Origin: Tepidiforma thermophila
GTDB taxonomy: Bacteria > Chloroflexota > Dehalococcoidia > Tepidiformales > Tepidiformaceae
DNA length: 64,000 nt
Reading direction: 5' to 3'
NCBI RefSeq assembly: GCF_002563855.1
Contig: NZ_PDJQ01000001.1
Coordinates: 2,542,001 to 2,606,000 of the forward strand
This document shows, in pieces, positions 1 through 11,406 of this stretch (the stretch's first letter is position 1; each line of letters begins with the position of its first letter). Both the position numbers and the translations under genes were made by a program. A model generated the notes under the pieces. It saw nothing but the letters and a program-made list of their open reading frames with translations, was not told where the DNA came from and did no database searches.

Positions 1-1
1 G

Positions 2-1009
2 TTTGCGGCGGCGGAGTTCGCTGCGCAGACGGTGCGGACGGGCGGCATTGTGGTGACGCGCTCGACGGTGCCGCCGGGGACCGGGGACCGGCTCGAGGCG
101 GCGCTGCGGGCAGCAGGGCGGGGCGACCTCTCTGTCGTGCATGTCCCGGAGTTTCTGCGCGAGGGGCGGGCCTGGGAGGACTTCCGGGAGCCGGACCGGA
201 TCGTCATCGGGGCTCGCGATGCCGCCCGGGCCGAGCGGGTGGCGCGGCTGTTCGCGGGGATTTCAGCACCGGTGTACTGCTGCGACCGGGTGACGGCGGA
301 GCTGGCGAAGTATGCGGCGAATGCATTCCTTGCGACGACGGTGAGTTTTGCGAACGAGATGGCCGACCTGGCCGCTCGGCTGGGGGCTGACCCGGAGATG
401 CTGTTCGAGACGCTGCGGGCAGACCGGCGCATCGGGCGGGAGGCGTATCTTGGCCCCGGGCTCGGATTCGGCGGCCACTGCCTGCCGAAGGACACCGCGG
501 CGCTGGAGTACGTCGCGGCGACGCAGGGGCTGCCGCTCCACCAGCTGCGGGCGACGATCCAGGTGAACCGCGAGCGCGTGGGGCGGGCCGTTGCCTGGCT
601 GGAGGAGACGCTGGGCGGGCTCGACGGACGCTGCATTGCGCTGCTCGGACTGGCGTTTAAGCCCGGGACGGATGACTTGAGGGAATCGCGGTCGCTGGCC
701 CTTGCAGCGGAGTTGACGCTGCGCGGGGCCGAGGTGCGGGGGTACGACCCGCTGGTGCGAGCGGCTGCCGGGGTCCACTGCCCGGGGACGCTCCCGGCAG
801 CGATCGAAGGGGCGGACGCGCTGGTCGTCGCGCATCGTACGGAGTGGGTGCGGGCAATCGACCCTGCTGATGCAGCGAAGCTGATGGCGCGGCATGCGGT
901 GTTCGACGCGCCGGGCGGGATCGACCACCGGGCGTGGACGGCGGCGGGGTTTGTCACGAACCGCTGCCTGCGGGCGCCGGTGGCAGCAGCGGACGGGGCC
1001 GACCGGTGA
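2..1009 (+). CDS. ugd: UDP-glucose 6-dehydrogenase, 5' end outside the window
   Basis: The reading frame is open to the left edge, so the N-terminal NAD-binding part is missing; about 335 residues remain of a family that is usually 430-450 long. UDP-glucose dehydrogenase oxidises UDP-glucose twice to UDP-glucuronate in the cytoplasm. Visible family marks are VTRSTVPPGT near the start of the visible part, the central helical domain (AKYAANAFLATTVSFANE) and the active-site loop GFGGHCLPKD with the catalytic Cys. The C-terminal UDP-binding domain follows (ALLGLAFKPGTDDLRES). The stop overlaps the GTG start of the next glycosyltransferase by 4 bases, so the two are probably co-expressed and UDP-glucuronate may feed that enzyme (inference). 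Confidence 0.9.
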   Translation, partial: FAAAEFAAQTVRTGGIVVTRSTVPPGTGDRLEAALRAAGRGDLSVVHVPEFLREGRAWEDFREPDRIVIGARDAARAERVARLFAGISAPVYCCDRVTAELAKYAANAFLATTVSFANEMADLAARLGADPEMLFETLRADRRIGREAYLGPGLGFGGHCLPKDTAALEYVAATQGLPLHQLRATIQVNRERVGRAVAWLEETLGGLDGRCIALLGLAFKPGTDDLRESRSLALAAELTLRGAEVRGYDPLVRAAAGVHCPGTLPAAIEGADALVVAHRTEWVRAIDPADAAKLMARHAVFDAPGGIDHRAWTAAGFVTNRCLRAPVAAADGADR

Positions 1010-2145
1010 GGGTTCTGCTGGCGACGGATTCGTTTCCGCCGAAGATTGATGGGGTTTCCGATACCGCCGCTATTGTGGCCCGCGTGCTGGGCCGGTTCGG
1101 GCATACGGCCCGGGTGATTGCGCCGGCGCCGGGGCCCGAGGAGGTGGAAGGGGCGCGTGTTGCGCGGATCGGTTCGATACCGGCGCCGCTCTACCCTGAG
1201 CTGCGGCTCGGGGTGGCGCTCGACCGGGTGGTGCGGATTGCGCGGTCGCGGTGGGACGGGGCGATTGTCCTGACGCCGGGCCCGATCGGGGCGACGGTTG
1301 CGCTGGCGCTGCGCAGGGAGACGCCGCTGCTCAATATCTACACGACGGATATCCCGCGGTATTTGCAGACGTACGGCATGCACCAGTTCGTGGGCGCGGC
1401 GACGTGGCTGCTGCGGCGGATGGCGGAGCGGTCGGAGCGGACGCTCTGCCCGACCCGGTTTGTGGAGGAGGAGCTGCGGGCGCTGGGGTTTCCGCGGCTG
1501 GAGGTCTGGGGCCGGGGCGTCGATACGGAGCTGTTCAACCCGGGCCGCCGGAGCGCGGCAATGCGTGCGCGCCTGGCCGGGGGCGAACCGGAACGGCCGC
1601 TCGTGCTGTACGTGGGGCGGCTGGCGAAGGAGAAGCGGCTGGAGACGCTGGCTGAGGTGGCGGAGGTGCTGCCCGGGGTGCGGCTGGCGCTGGTCGGCGA
1701 TGGTCCGGAGCGGGCGCGGCTGGAGGAGCTGTTTGCCGGGAAGCCGGTGGTGTTCACCGGCTATTTGCGGGGGGTGGAGCTGGCGGAGGCGTTTGCTTCA
1801 GCGGATGTGTTCGTGTTCCCGAGCTGGACGGACACGTTCGGGCAGGTGGTGCTGCAGGCGATGGCGTGCGGGCTGCCGCCGGTGGTCGTGACGGGCTCGG
1901 CGACGGCGGAGCTGGTGCGTCCCGGGGTGTGCGGGCTGCATGTGGCGCCGGGCCGACCGGGGGCGCTGGCAGCTGCGGTGCGGCGCCTGGTGGAGGACGA
2001 GGGGATGCGGCGGTCGATGGGGATGGCTGCGGCCGCGCACGCACGGCGGTATTCGTGGGAGGCGCTGGTGCAGCGCCTGGTAGAGCTGCTCTCTCCCGGG
2101 GATGCGCCCGGGCAGGTGGATGTGCCCGGGGCACTGGCGAAGTAA
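1006..2145 (+). CDS. GT4-family glycosyltransferase
   Basis: A 379-residue retaining GT-B glycosyltransferase of family GT4, similar in layout to MgtA/SqdX/PimB-type lipid glycosyltransferases. The start is the GTG in the GTGA overlap with the upstream dehydrogenase; it gives an N-terminus (VRVLLATDSFPPKIDGVSDT) that matches family starts. The nucleotide-sugar half contains GRLAKEKRLETL and SWTDTFGQVVLQAMACGLPP. In this last motif the family usually has E..7..E; here the second Glu is Gln (LQAMA), which is odd but not clearly inactivating. Its acceptor is unknown. With UDP-glucose dehydrogenase beside it, a role in glucuronosyl or related glycolipid/cell-surface synthesis is a reasonable inference. 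Confidence 0.85.
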   Translation: MRVLLATDSFPPKIDGVSDTAAIVARVLGRFGHTARVIAPAPGPEEVEGARVARIGSIPAPLYPELRLGVALDRVVRIARSRWDGAIVLTPGPIGATVALALRRETPLLNIYTTDIPRYLQTYGMHQFVGAATWLLRRMAERSERTLCPTRFVEEELRALGFPRLEVWGRGVDTELFNPGRRSAAMRARLAGGEPERPLVLYVGRLAKEKRLETLAEVAEVLPGVRLALVGDGPERARLEELFAGKPVVFTGYLRGVELAEAFASADVFVFPSWTDTFGQVVLQAMACGLPPVVVTGSATAELVRPGVCGLHVAPGRPGALAAAVRRLVEDEGMRRSMGMAAAAHARRYSWEALVQRLVELLSPGDAPGQVDVPGALAK

Positions 2146-2153
2146 GGCGCGAG

Positions 2154-2255
2154 TCAGTCGCCGGGGGCGGGGGCGAGGAAGTCAGCTGCGTCGCTGAGGA
2201 GCGCAGCGATCCAGGCAACGGCGGACGCGGCGAGCGCGGCGACGATGAGTTTCAT
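2154..2255 (-). CDS. possible 33-residue hydrophobic small protein
   Basis: On the - strand, 23 bases after the stop of the pyruvate kinase-like gene, an ATG opens a 33-codon frame starting MKLIVAALAASAVAWIAALL. Residues 2-20 form a single likely membrane helix and the tail ends in APAPGD. No strong ribosome binding site is visible; translation could be coupled to the upstream gene. I do not recognise a family. It might equally be a chance frame in GC-rich intergenic DNA. Confidence 0.3.
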   Translation of the reverse strand: MKLIVAALAASAVAWIAALLSDAADFLAPAPGD

Positions 2256-2278
2256 ACTGCAATCGTCGGATGGCGTGG

Positions 2279-3775
2279 TTAACAGCCGTGGAAGGCGGCG
2301 GAGGGCACGGGCTCGACGTCGCGAGGGGCCTCTTCGAGCGAGATAAACTCGCGGAAGAGTTCACGCTTCTTCTGGCGGTGGCGGTGCTCGGACGAGAGGA
2401 GGCGGTCGAGGAAGCGGGCTGCGGCGACGACGTGCGGGCCCTTATTCAACATGACGCAGTCGGCGCGGGTCGCGGCGGCAGCGTCGGTGATCTCGGGCCG
2501 GGCGGGCATGCCGTGGCGGGCGAGGGTCTCGAGGACCTGGGTTGCCCAGATCGAGGGGAGATGGGCGGCCTCGGCGAGGCAGAGGATGGCCTCCTGGTAG
2601 AGCGCGAGGTCATCCCAGCCGACTTCGATGGCGAGGTCGCCGCGGGCGACCATGACGCCGAACGACGGTCGGCGCAGCCCCTCGAGCAGGATTGGGACGA
2701 GCCGCCGAGCGGCGGCGCGGGTTTCGATCTTGGCGACGATGCCGTTGTTGTGGAGGCCGCGGAGGTCGAGCTCGGCGGCGAGACGCGCGATATCGGCCGG
2801 GGCGTGGACGAAGGAGAGGCCGACGAGGTCGGCGAAGCTTGCTGCGGCATCGAGACTGGCGATGTCGTCGGCAGTAAGGGCAGGGAGGGGGAGAGGGACG
2901 CCCGGGAAGTTCAGCCCTTTTTCGGGACGGAGGCGACGCCGCCGGCCGACCGGGGCTTCAAGGAGGATTTCGACCCAGGCTTCGGTCACTGCCACGACGG
3001 TGCCGGCGAACTTGCCGTCGTCGATCGCGACCGGGTGACCCGGGGCGATGACCCGGAGGGCTTCAGGATGACTGCAGGGGAGCGCGGGGATGTCGTCGCC
3101 CGGGGAGCCGGCGAGCGGTTCGGCGGAGCGAAGGAGGCGGAGGCGGTCGCCGGCACCGAGGCGGATTTCGCCGGCGAAGGTCCCGATGCGGAGGCGGGGG
3201 CCGGAGAGGTCGAAGAGGATATGGCAGCGCCGGGGCGGGGGTGTGCCCTGGCGTTCGAGCTCGAGCTCCGCGTGGCGGACTGCATCGGCGAGGGCCTGCC
3301 AATCGGCGGGGCGGCCGTGGGCGGCGTTAATGCGGGCGACGTCCATGCCGGCGCGGAGGAGTTCGATGCAGTGGAGCACCGGGTCGGGGACGGTGTGGTC
3401 GAGGGTGACCATGATGCGGGTCGTCCGGCCGGGCCTGGGACGGCCGAAGAGGCGGACGGTGCGCTCTTCCTGGAGGCGGAGCGCCTGTTCGCGCGAGGGG
3501 ACGAAGGCGCGGGGCGCCGTGCCGGCCAGCCAGGCGCGGACCTGCTCAAGTGAATCCAGGACGTTCGGTTCGAGGCGGCCGAGCGAACTGAGGCCGAGGT
3601 CTGCGAGGGCGACCTGGATATCGGCGATATCACGGGTGCGGAGGGCGCGGTAGGCGAGGAGGTTGGCGGCACTGGTTGCGGCATCGCCGACCAGGCTTGG
3701 CGGGACGGCTGCGGCAGCACGCAAGGCCTGGTCCTGGAGTTCTTCCAGGCGGCGCAGGAGAACCGAGCGCTCCAT
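2279..3775 (-). CDS. pyruvate kinase-like protein, atypical
   Basis: A 498-residue protein with a pyruvate kinase TIM-barrel preceded by about 120 helical residues not found in normal pyruvate kinase. Recognisable family motifs: ARINAAHG (normally R-N-SHG), VAKIET, MVARGDLAIEVGW, and ATQVLETLARHGMPARPEITDA. The usual SGETA phosphate-binding loop near the end is replaced by MLNKGPH, and the C-terminal allosteric domain of typical bacterial enzymes is absent (only ~35 residues remain). The core lysine/glutamate KIE and the Mg-site residues appear kept, so some phosphoenolpyruvate chemistry is possible, but glycolytic pyruvate kinase activity is uncertain. It is followed closely by a tiny hydrophobic frame. 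Confidence 0.75.
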   Translation of the reverse strand: MERSVLLRRLEELQDQALRAAAAVPPSLVGDAATSAANLLAYRALRTRDIADIQVALADLGLSSLGRLEPNVLDSLEQVRAWLAGTAPRAFVPSREQALRLQEERTVRLFGRPRPGRTTRIMVTLDHTVPDPVLHCIELLRAGMDVARINAAHGRPADWQALADAVRHAELELERQGTPPPRRCHILFDLSGPRLRIGTFAGEIRLGAGDRLRLLRSAEPLAGSPGDDIPALPCSHPEALRVIAPGHPVAIDDGKFAGTVVAVTEAWVEILLEAPVGRRRRLRPEKGLNFPGVPLPLPALTADDIASLDAAASFADLVGLSFVHAPADIARLAAELDLRGLHNNGIVAKIETRAAARRLVPILLEGLRRPSFGVMVARGDLAIEVGWDDLALYQEAILCLAEAAHLPSIWATQVLETLARHGMPARPEITDAAAATRADCVMLNKGPHVVAAARFLDRLLSSEHRHRQKKRELFREFISLEEAPRDVEPVPSAAFHGC

Positions 3776-3827
3776 CCCAACGATCGTCGCGAACCGTCGG
3801 AAAACAGGCCGTTAACGGCCGGCTCCG

Positions 3828-4817
3828 TCAGGCGAGGCGGACCAGCGTGCGGCCGCGGACTTTGCCCTGGAGGATATCGGCGCAGACGGCGGGGACGCCA
3901 TCGAGGTCGGTTTCGACGGCGATGGAATCGAGCAGGCCACGGGGTTTGAGGTCGGTAGCGAGGCGCTGCCAGGTGCGCTGCCGGCGGTCCATCGGCGTGA
4001 AGACGGAGTCGATGCCGAGGAGGTTCACGTTGCGCAGGATGAAGGGGTAGACGGTGGTGGTGATGGCGTTGCCGCCGGTGAGGCCGCTGAGGGCGATGCT
4101 GGCGCCGTACTTCATGGTGCGGATGAGGTAGGCGGTGGTGGCGCCGCCAACGGGGTCGACTGCGCCGGCCCAGCGCTCGGATTCGAGCGGGCGGGTGCTT
4201 TCGGCGCTGACCTCTTCGCGGGAGAGGATTTCGGAGGCGCCGAGTTCGCGCAGGTAGGCGTGTTCGGAGGCTTTGCCGGTGCTGGCCGCGACGGTGTAGC
4301 CGGCCTGGGCGAGCATGGCGACGGCGGTGGAGCCGACGCCGCCGGTGGCGCCGGTGACGATGACGGTGCCGTTTTCGGGGCGCAGGCCGTTATGTTCGAG
4401 GGCTTCGAGGGAGAGCGCGGCGGTGAAACCGGCGGTGCCGATGGCCATCGCCTCTTTGAGTGTCAGGCCGGGCGGGAGGGGCATGACCCAGTCGCCGGGG
4501 ACGCGGGCGAGCTCGGCGAAGCCGCCGGGGTGGCTGACGCCGACGTCGTAGCCGGTGACGACGACCTCCTGGCCGGGAGCAAAGCGGCTGTCGGAGGATT
4601 CCAGGACGACGCCGGCGAGGTCGACGCCGGGGACCATGGGGTAGGTGCGGATGACGCGGCCAGTGGGGGAGAGGGCGAGGCCGTCCTTGTAGTTGATGGA
4701 GCTCCAGTGGACGCGGATGGTGACGTCCCCGGGCGGGAGGTCGGCCTCGGAGAGTTCGCGGACGGCGACAGAGAAGGCGTCGCCCTGCTTATCAACGACG
4801 AGGGCGCGGTAGGTCAT
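3828..4817 (-). CDS. acuI: acrylyl-CoA reductase / YhdH-type quinone oxidoreductase
   Basis: A 329-residue zinc-free medium-chain dehydrogenase/reductase of the YhdH/AcuI group, which reduces acrylyl-CoA to propionyl-CoA with NADPH. Start ATG at 4817 has a good AGGAG 8 bases upstream. Residues around 33-45 (WSSINYKDGLALS) and the NADPH-binding GATGGVGS (about residue 150) are typical, followed by TGKASEHAYLRELGASEIL, a diagnostic AcuI stretch. No paired zinc cysteines are seen. It stands alone, divergent from the epoxide-hydrolase-like gene. The exact substrate cannot be read from sequence; related enzymes act on other enoyl compounds or quinones. Confidence 0.85.
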   Translation of the reverse strand: MTYRALVVDKQGDAFSVAVRELSEADLPPGDVTIRVHWSSINYKDGLALSPTGRVIRTYPMVPGVDLAGVVLESSDSRFAPGQEVVVTGYDVGVSHPGGFAELARVPGDWVMPLPPGLTLKEAMAIGTAGFTAALSLEALEHNGLRPENGTVIVTGATGGVGSTAVAMLAQAGYTVAASTGKASEHAYLRELGASEILSREEVSAESTRPLESERWAGAVDPVGGATTAYLIRTMKYGASIALSGLTGGNAITTTVYPFILRNVNLLGIDSVFTPMDRRQRTWQRLATDLKPRGLLDSIAVETDLDGVPAVCADILQGKVRGRTLVRLA

Positions 4818-4862
4818 GCGGAGGCTCCTGGGGAGGGTGTGGGGGAAAGGGTGCGGTGCAGC

Positions 4863-4942
4863 GGGAAGAGAAGCAAGGAGGGAGGAGGGAGCACCGCCCG
4901 GCCGCCCGGCCAGCCCCGAGGGAGGAGGGAGGAGGTTGGAGG
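4863..4942. repeat. purine-rich GGAGGGAGGAGGG repeats
   Basis: Between the divergent acuI-like and hydrolase genes, two copies of an AGGAGGGAGGAGGG-type run lie at about 4876-4891 and 4919-4937, separated by a GC-rich spacer. Runs of two to three G could form a quadruplex on the + strand. Downstream, TAGAAT at 4975-4980 could be the -10 element of the hydrolase gene. Confidence 0.4.
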
Positions 4943-5011
4943 CTGGAGCCGGCAGCGGGGAGCGGTGAGCGGGGTAGAATGCGGGGACGTGCCGTTTGGG
5001 AGGGAGCGCCG

Positions 5012-5938
5012 ATGAGTGAGGAGCTGCGGGCGGACCGGTTCCGGGTGGAGGTCGCGGCGCCGCGGGGGTTCCGGCAGGCGTTCGTGCGGGAGGGGGTCGG
5101 CGGGGTGCCGCTGCTGCTGGTGCACGGCTGGCCGGAGACGAAGCGGATCTGGTGGCGGAACATCGGGGTGCTGGCCGCGGCGGGCTTCGAGGTGATTGCG
5201 CCGGACCTGCGCGGCTTCGGCGATTCGGACGTGGGGCCCGACGGCTTCCACGATGTGCCATCGCACGCGCGGGACCTGTATGCGCTGGTGCACGATGTGC
5301 TGGGGCACGAGCGGGTAGTGGCGGTCGGCGGCGACCTCGGCGGGCCGGTGATCCAGGACCTTTCGCTGCGGTACCCGGGGTTCGTTGACCGGATGGTACT
5401 GTTCAATTCGCCGCTTCCGTACGACCGGGAGCTGATGGCGGGGCTGCGGACGCGGTCGCCGCGGGAGGCGATGGACTACTACATCCGGCAGGGGACGGAT
5501 GCCGACGGGCTGGCGGCGGAGCTGGCGACGCCGGAGATGCGGCGGCGGTACATTGCGACGTTCTATACGTCGCGGTTCTGGGCGCACCCGGGGGCGTTCA
5601 CGCCGGAGGCGGTGGAGTTCATGACGGAGCCGTTCGCGGACGGGGCGAAGCTGCGGGCGAGCTTCGGGGCGTACGAGGCGTCGTTCCGGGAGTCGGCGCG
5701 GAGCGAGCCGTCAGCGATGGCGGCGCCGAACCCGACGCGGACGTTCATCCTGTTCGGGCCAAGCGACCACGTGATCTATCCGGACTTCGACCTGATGGCA
5801 GCGCGGGTGTTCCCGGAGCATGCGGGGCCGTTCCTGCTGCGGGATTGCGGGCATTTCGTGCAGTGGGAGGCGGCGCACGCGCTGAACTCGGCGGTCATTG
5901 CGTGGTGCGGGGACCTGCTGGCGGCGGGGCGTCAGTAG
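5012..5938 (+). CDS. epoxide-hydrolase-like alpha/beta hydrolase
   Basis: A 308-residue alpha/beta-hydrolase fold protein. The start ATG at 5012 has AGGGAG a few bases upstream and gives MSEELRADRFRVEV. The oxyanion-hole motif is LLVHGWPETKR; the nucleophile elbow is GGDLGG, so the nucleophile is Asp, as in epoxide hydrolases and haloalkane dehalogenases rather than esterases. The acid is probably Asp in FGPSDHVIYP and the base His in DCGHFVQWEA. HGWP and the Asp elbow favour an epoxide hydrolase. A TAGAAT at 4975-4980 may be its -10 box. The substrate is unknown. Confidence 0.8.
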   Translation: MSEELRADRFRVEVAAPRGFRQAFVREGVGGVPLLLVHGWPETKRIWWRNIGVLAAAGFEVIAPDLRGFGDSDVGPDGFHDVPSHARDLYALVHDVLGHERVVAVGGDLGGPVIQDLSLRYPGFVDRMVLFNSPLPYDRELMAGLRTRSPREAMDYYIRQGTDADGLAAELATPEMRRRYIATFYTSRFWAHPGAFTPEAVEFMTEPFADGAKLRASFGAYEASFRESARSEPSAMAAPNPTRTFILFGPSDHVIYPDFDLMAARVFPEHAGPFLLRDCGHFVQWEAAHALNSAVIAWCGDLLAAGRQ

Positions 5939-6018
5939 TTCGAGGGTCGCCAAGCGGCGACAGCCCGGTCGACGCGCGATCGAGCGGCAGTGGACCTGGA
6001 GGGAAGAGCTGGCCTGCC

Positions 6019-6840
6019 TCACCGGCCTCCGCGGAGGATGTGGTCGCCGACGGCGAGGAGGGTCTCCAGCGGGACCTCGCCCCGAATAACCGTCAGGATG
6101 CCGTCGCGGTAGGTCACCAGCGCTGCCTCGCCGACCCCATGGTCGGGGAGAATCGGGACGGCAACGGCGGCCGGGCCGCCGGCCACCTCCATCTCCCGCA
6201 CGCGCGGAGCGGGCACCCGGAGAGACGCGGCCGGGGGACCGTTCCTCGGTTCGAGGCTGCTTTTGGTGACGGTGAGACCGCCTCCCCGGAACACCCCGGC
6301 CGGGTCCGGGTCGAACGCGTAGTCAACAGTCACCTCGAGGGGCCGGCCATCATCCTCACAGACGATCACCCACCCGAGATGACCGCCTTTGAACCCCTGG
6401 AGGGGGAGGCTGAGCGGGAGGTCGAGCCGGGTGCCGGCTGCGTCTTTGAGCGTTCCCCAGCGGGCTTTGGAGCAACGGGGCAACTGGTCGACGCCATGGT
6501 CGGCGTCGGGCCCGATGCGGACGCCGGCGAGCACGCCGTCGAACCGGGGCAGCTCACGGTCGGCATCCTGGTAAGGCACGTACCAGAGCGGCTGGCTGGT
6601 GTCGGGGTCGAGGGGGAGGCCGGTGTACGGGTCGACCCCGGCGGAGCCTGTGGGTGTGGCTGTGGCTGTCCCGGGCGCCGGGGTCGCCGTGGCTGCCGGA
6701 GCTGCCGGCGTACCGGCCGCAGCCGCCGGGGCCGACCCATCATCGCCGCCGAGCTGGCGGCCGACGGCGAAACCCACCACGCCAAGCGCCAGCACCGCCG
6801 CGAGGGTGCCGGCGACGCCCAGGACACGTTTCTTCGTCAT
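6019..6840 (-). CDS. secreted or membrane-anchored hypothetical protein
   Basis: A 273-residue protein of unknown function. The ATG at 6840 has GAGGAG just upstream and begins MTKKRVLGVAGTLAAVLAL, a Lys/Arg start followed by one membrane helix (about residues 5-26). A low-complexity Ala/Pro/Thr linker (about 30-65) leads to a C-terminal extracytoplasmic part with DPYTGLPLDPDTSQPLW and two regularly spaced Cys. Upstream TACTCT (6870-6875, - strand) is a likely -10 with a normal leader. Its DNA lacks the strong G excess on the + strand seen in neighbours, that is, it is not C-ending like other - strand genes here, which hints at recent inversion or acquisition. Confidence 0.65.
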   Translation of the reverse strand: MTKKRVLGVAGTLAAVLALGVVGFAVGRQLGGDDGSAPAAAAGTPAAPAATATPAPGTATATPTGSAGVDPYTGLPLDPDTSQPLWYVPYQDADRELPRFDGVLAGVRIGPDADHGVDQLPRCSKARWGTLKDAAGTRLDLPLSLPLQGFKGGHLGWVIVCEDDGRPLEVTVDYAFDPDPAGVFRGGGLTVTKSSLEPRNGPPAASLRVPAPRVREMEVAGGPAAVAVPILPDHGVGEAALVTYRDGILTVIRGEVPLETLLAVGDHILRGGR

Positions 6841-6970
6841 CTCGCTCCTCAGTTGAAACGGATGGAGCCAGAGTACCGAATTGCGGGGGGAGGGGTGCGT
6901 CAACTATCGCCGGTTGGCGCGCGGTCACGATTGGGCGGACGCGCCGGGCGGGAATGGCGCGGGCAGTGCT

Positions 6971-10174
<3,204 letters not shown>

Positions 10175-10252
10175 GTAGGGCCTTTCCGGCGGGGGAGCAT
10201 GTGGGCGCGGGAGGGCGCCGGGATCGAGTGTACCGCCGTCGCGCCCATGTGG

Positions 10253-10282
10253 ATGGTAGCGCCGACACGAACGTTTGTTCAA
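10253..10282 (-). promoter_or_regulatory. uvrA promoter with LexA/SOS box
   Basis: On the - strand a -35 TTGAAC (10282-10277) and -10 TACCAT (10258-10253) are 18 bases apart. A palindrome GAAC-N4-GTTC (10269-10280), the core of the Gram-positive type SOS box, overlaps the -35, exactly where a repressor would block polymerase. It lies in the 263-base gap before uvrA. LexA itself is not in the window. Confidence 0.65.
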
Positions 10283-10437
10283 TGCGCGGCGGCTACCGCA
10301 GAAGGGGCGGGCGGCCGATGCTGTGGGCGTGCAGGCGCTGCAGCTCGGGCTGGGACTGCCGGCGACGGTGGCGGTGCCCTGCCTGCAGCCGTTCGGGGCG
10401 CGGGACTGGCAGGTTGCGGCGGCCGGCGGGGCAGGGG

Positions 10438-11169
10438 CTAGCGTCGCACCCGATAGCGGCAGTAGAGCTCGCCGGTGGCTTCGTTCGGGACGGCGGAGAC
10501 GAGTTCGAGCTGCTTCATGGTGCGGCGGGTGAAGGCGCGGTCGCCTTCGACCGGGGTCAGGGTGTCTCGGCCGGCGACGATGCGGGGACCGATGGTGATG
10601 AACAGCTCGTCGACGGCGTCGATAGCGAAGAGGCCGGCGTTCAGGGTGGGGCCGCCTTCGCAGAGGAGGAGGCTGGCGCCGAGTTCGCTGCGCATGTGGC
10701 TGAGCATGGCGGCGAGGTCGTTGCGTTTCGGGAGGAGGACGACCTGCCGGCCGGTGGCGCGGAGTGCGCGGACGCGGTCGGCGGGGGCGCCGCGGGCGAC
10801 GTAGACCACGGCGTCGAAGTCGGGGGCGGTGAAGAAGATGCGGTCGAGGGGGAGATTGGCGGAGGCGGTGATCGTGGCGGCGATGGGGAGCCCCTCGCGG
10901 CCGCGGGCCGCGCGGATGGTTTCGAGGATGGGGTCGCCGAGGCGGGATGAGGAGCCGCTGACGCGAAGGGTTTCGGCGCCGTTGAGGACGATATCGGCGT
11001 GGACGCGGAGCTCGCGCATGAGGCGCTGGTCGATGCGCGAGCCGAGCCCCTGCTCGGTGCCATCGACGACGGTCTTGCCATCGACCGACATGACCATGTT
11101 GATGATGACGTAGGGGCGGCCGTCCGGCGGGGCGGGGAATTCGAGCGCGGTGTAATCGGGCTTGGGCAT
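10438..11169 (-). CDS. RibD C-terminal-domain reductase
   Basis: A 243-residue NADPH-dependent reductase of the RibD-C/dihydrofolate-reductase fold, without the deaminase half. Family marks are [15 protein letters not shown] near residue 20, [27 protein letters not shown], and [15 protein letters not shown] near residue 168 (the NADPH-binding GGP). Such stand-alone proteins can act as 5-amino-6-(5-phosphoribosylamino)uracil reductases in riboflavin synthesis or have unknown substrates. A full-length bifunctional RibD is encoded separately at 59537-60652, so this may be a divergent paralogue. It is the last gene of the his-DUF2905 run, 9 bases after DUF2905. Confidence 0.85.
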   Translation of the reverse strand: MPKPDYTALEFPAPPDGRPYVIINMVMSVDGKTVVDGTEQGLGSRIDQRLMRELRVHADIVLNGAETLRVSGSSSRLGDPILETIRAARGREGLPIAATITASANLPLDRIFFTAPDFDAVVYVARGAPADRVRALRATGRQVVLLPKRNDLAAMLSHMRSELGASLLLCEGGPTLNAGLFAIDAVDELFITIGPRIVAGRDTLTPVEGDRAFTRRTMKQLELVSAVPNEATGELYCRYRVRR

Positions 11170-11178
11170 GGGGGCAGG

Positions 11179-11400
11179 TTACTGGAAGCGGCGGAAGATG
11201 GCCGCGAGGAGGGAGAGGACGACGGAGAGGAGGACCATGGTGGTGATGGGGATGTAGACCCGGGTGTTGCCGGATTCGATGCGGATGTCGCCGGGGAGGC
11301 GGCCGAACCACGAGAAGGCGCCGATGGCGACGAGGGCGCCGATGACGACGAGGGCGACGCCGACGATGACGACCAGGAGGCCGAGGCTGCGGGGTTCCAT
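11179..11400 (-). CDS. DUF2905 membrane protein
   Basis: A 73-residue protein with two predicted membrane helices (about residues 6-30 and 50-68). The connecting segment [20 protein letters not shown] is the hallmark of DUF2905, a small family of unknown function in many bacteria. It starts 6 bases after the hisI stop and is followed 9 bases later by the reductase, so it is in the same transcript. Confidence 0.85.
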   Translation of the reverse strand: MEPRSLGLLVVIVGVALVVIGALVAIGAFSWFGRLPGDIRIESGNTRVYIPITTMVLLSVVLSLLAAIFRRFQ

Positions 11401-11406
11401 CGCGGT

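Noticed and set aside
2270-3553. Long + strand frame opposite the pyruvate kinase-like gene
   Set aside because: No family similarity, acidic Gly/Glu-rich composition typical of the reverse strand of GC-rich genes, and the - strand has clear motifs.
10201-10950. + strand frame across the uvrA upstream region
   Set aside because: Overlaps the RibD-C gene on the other strand and lacks any domain; the uvrA SOS promoter explains the gap.
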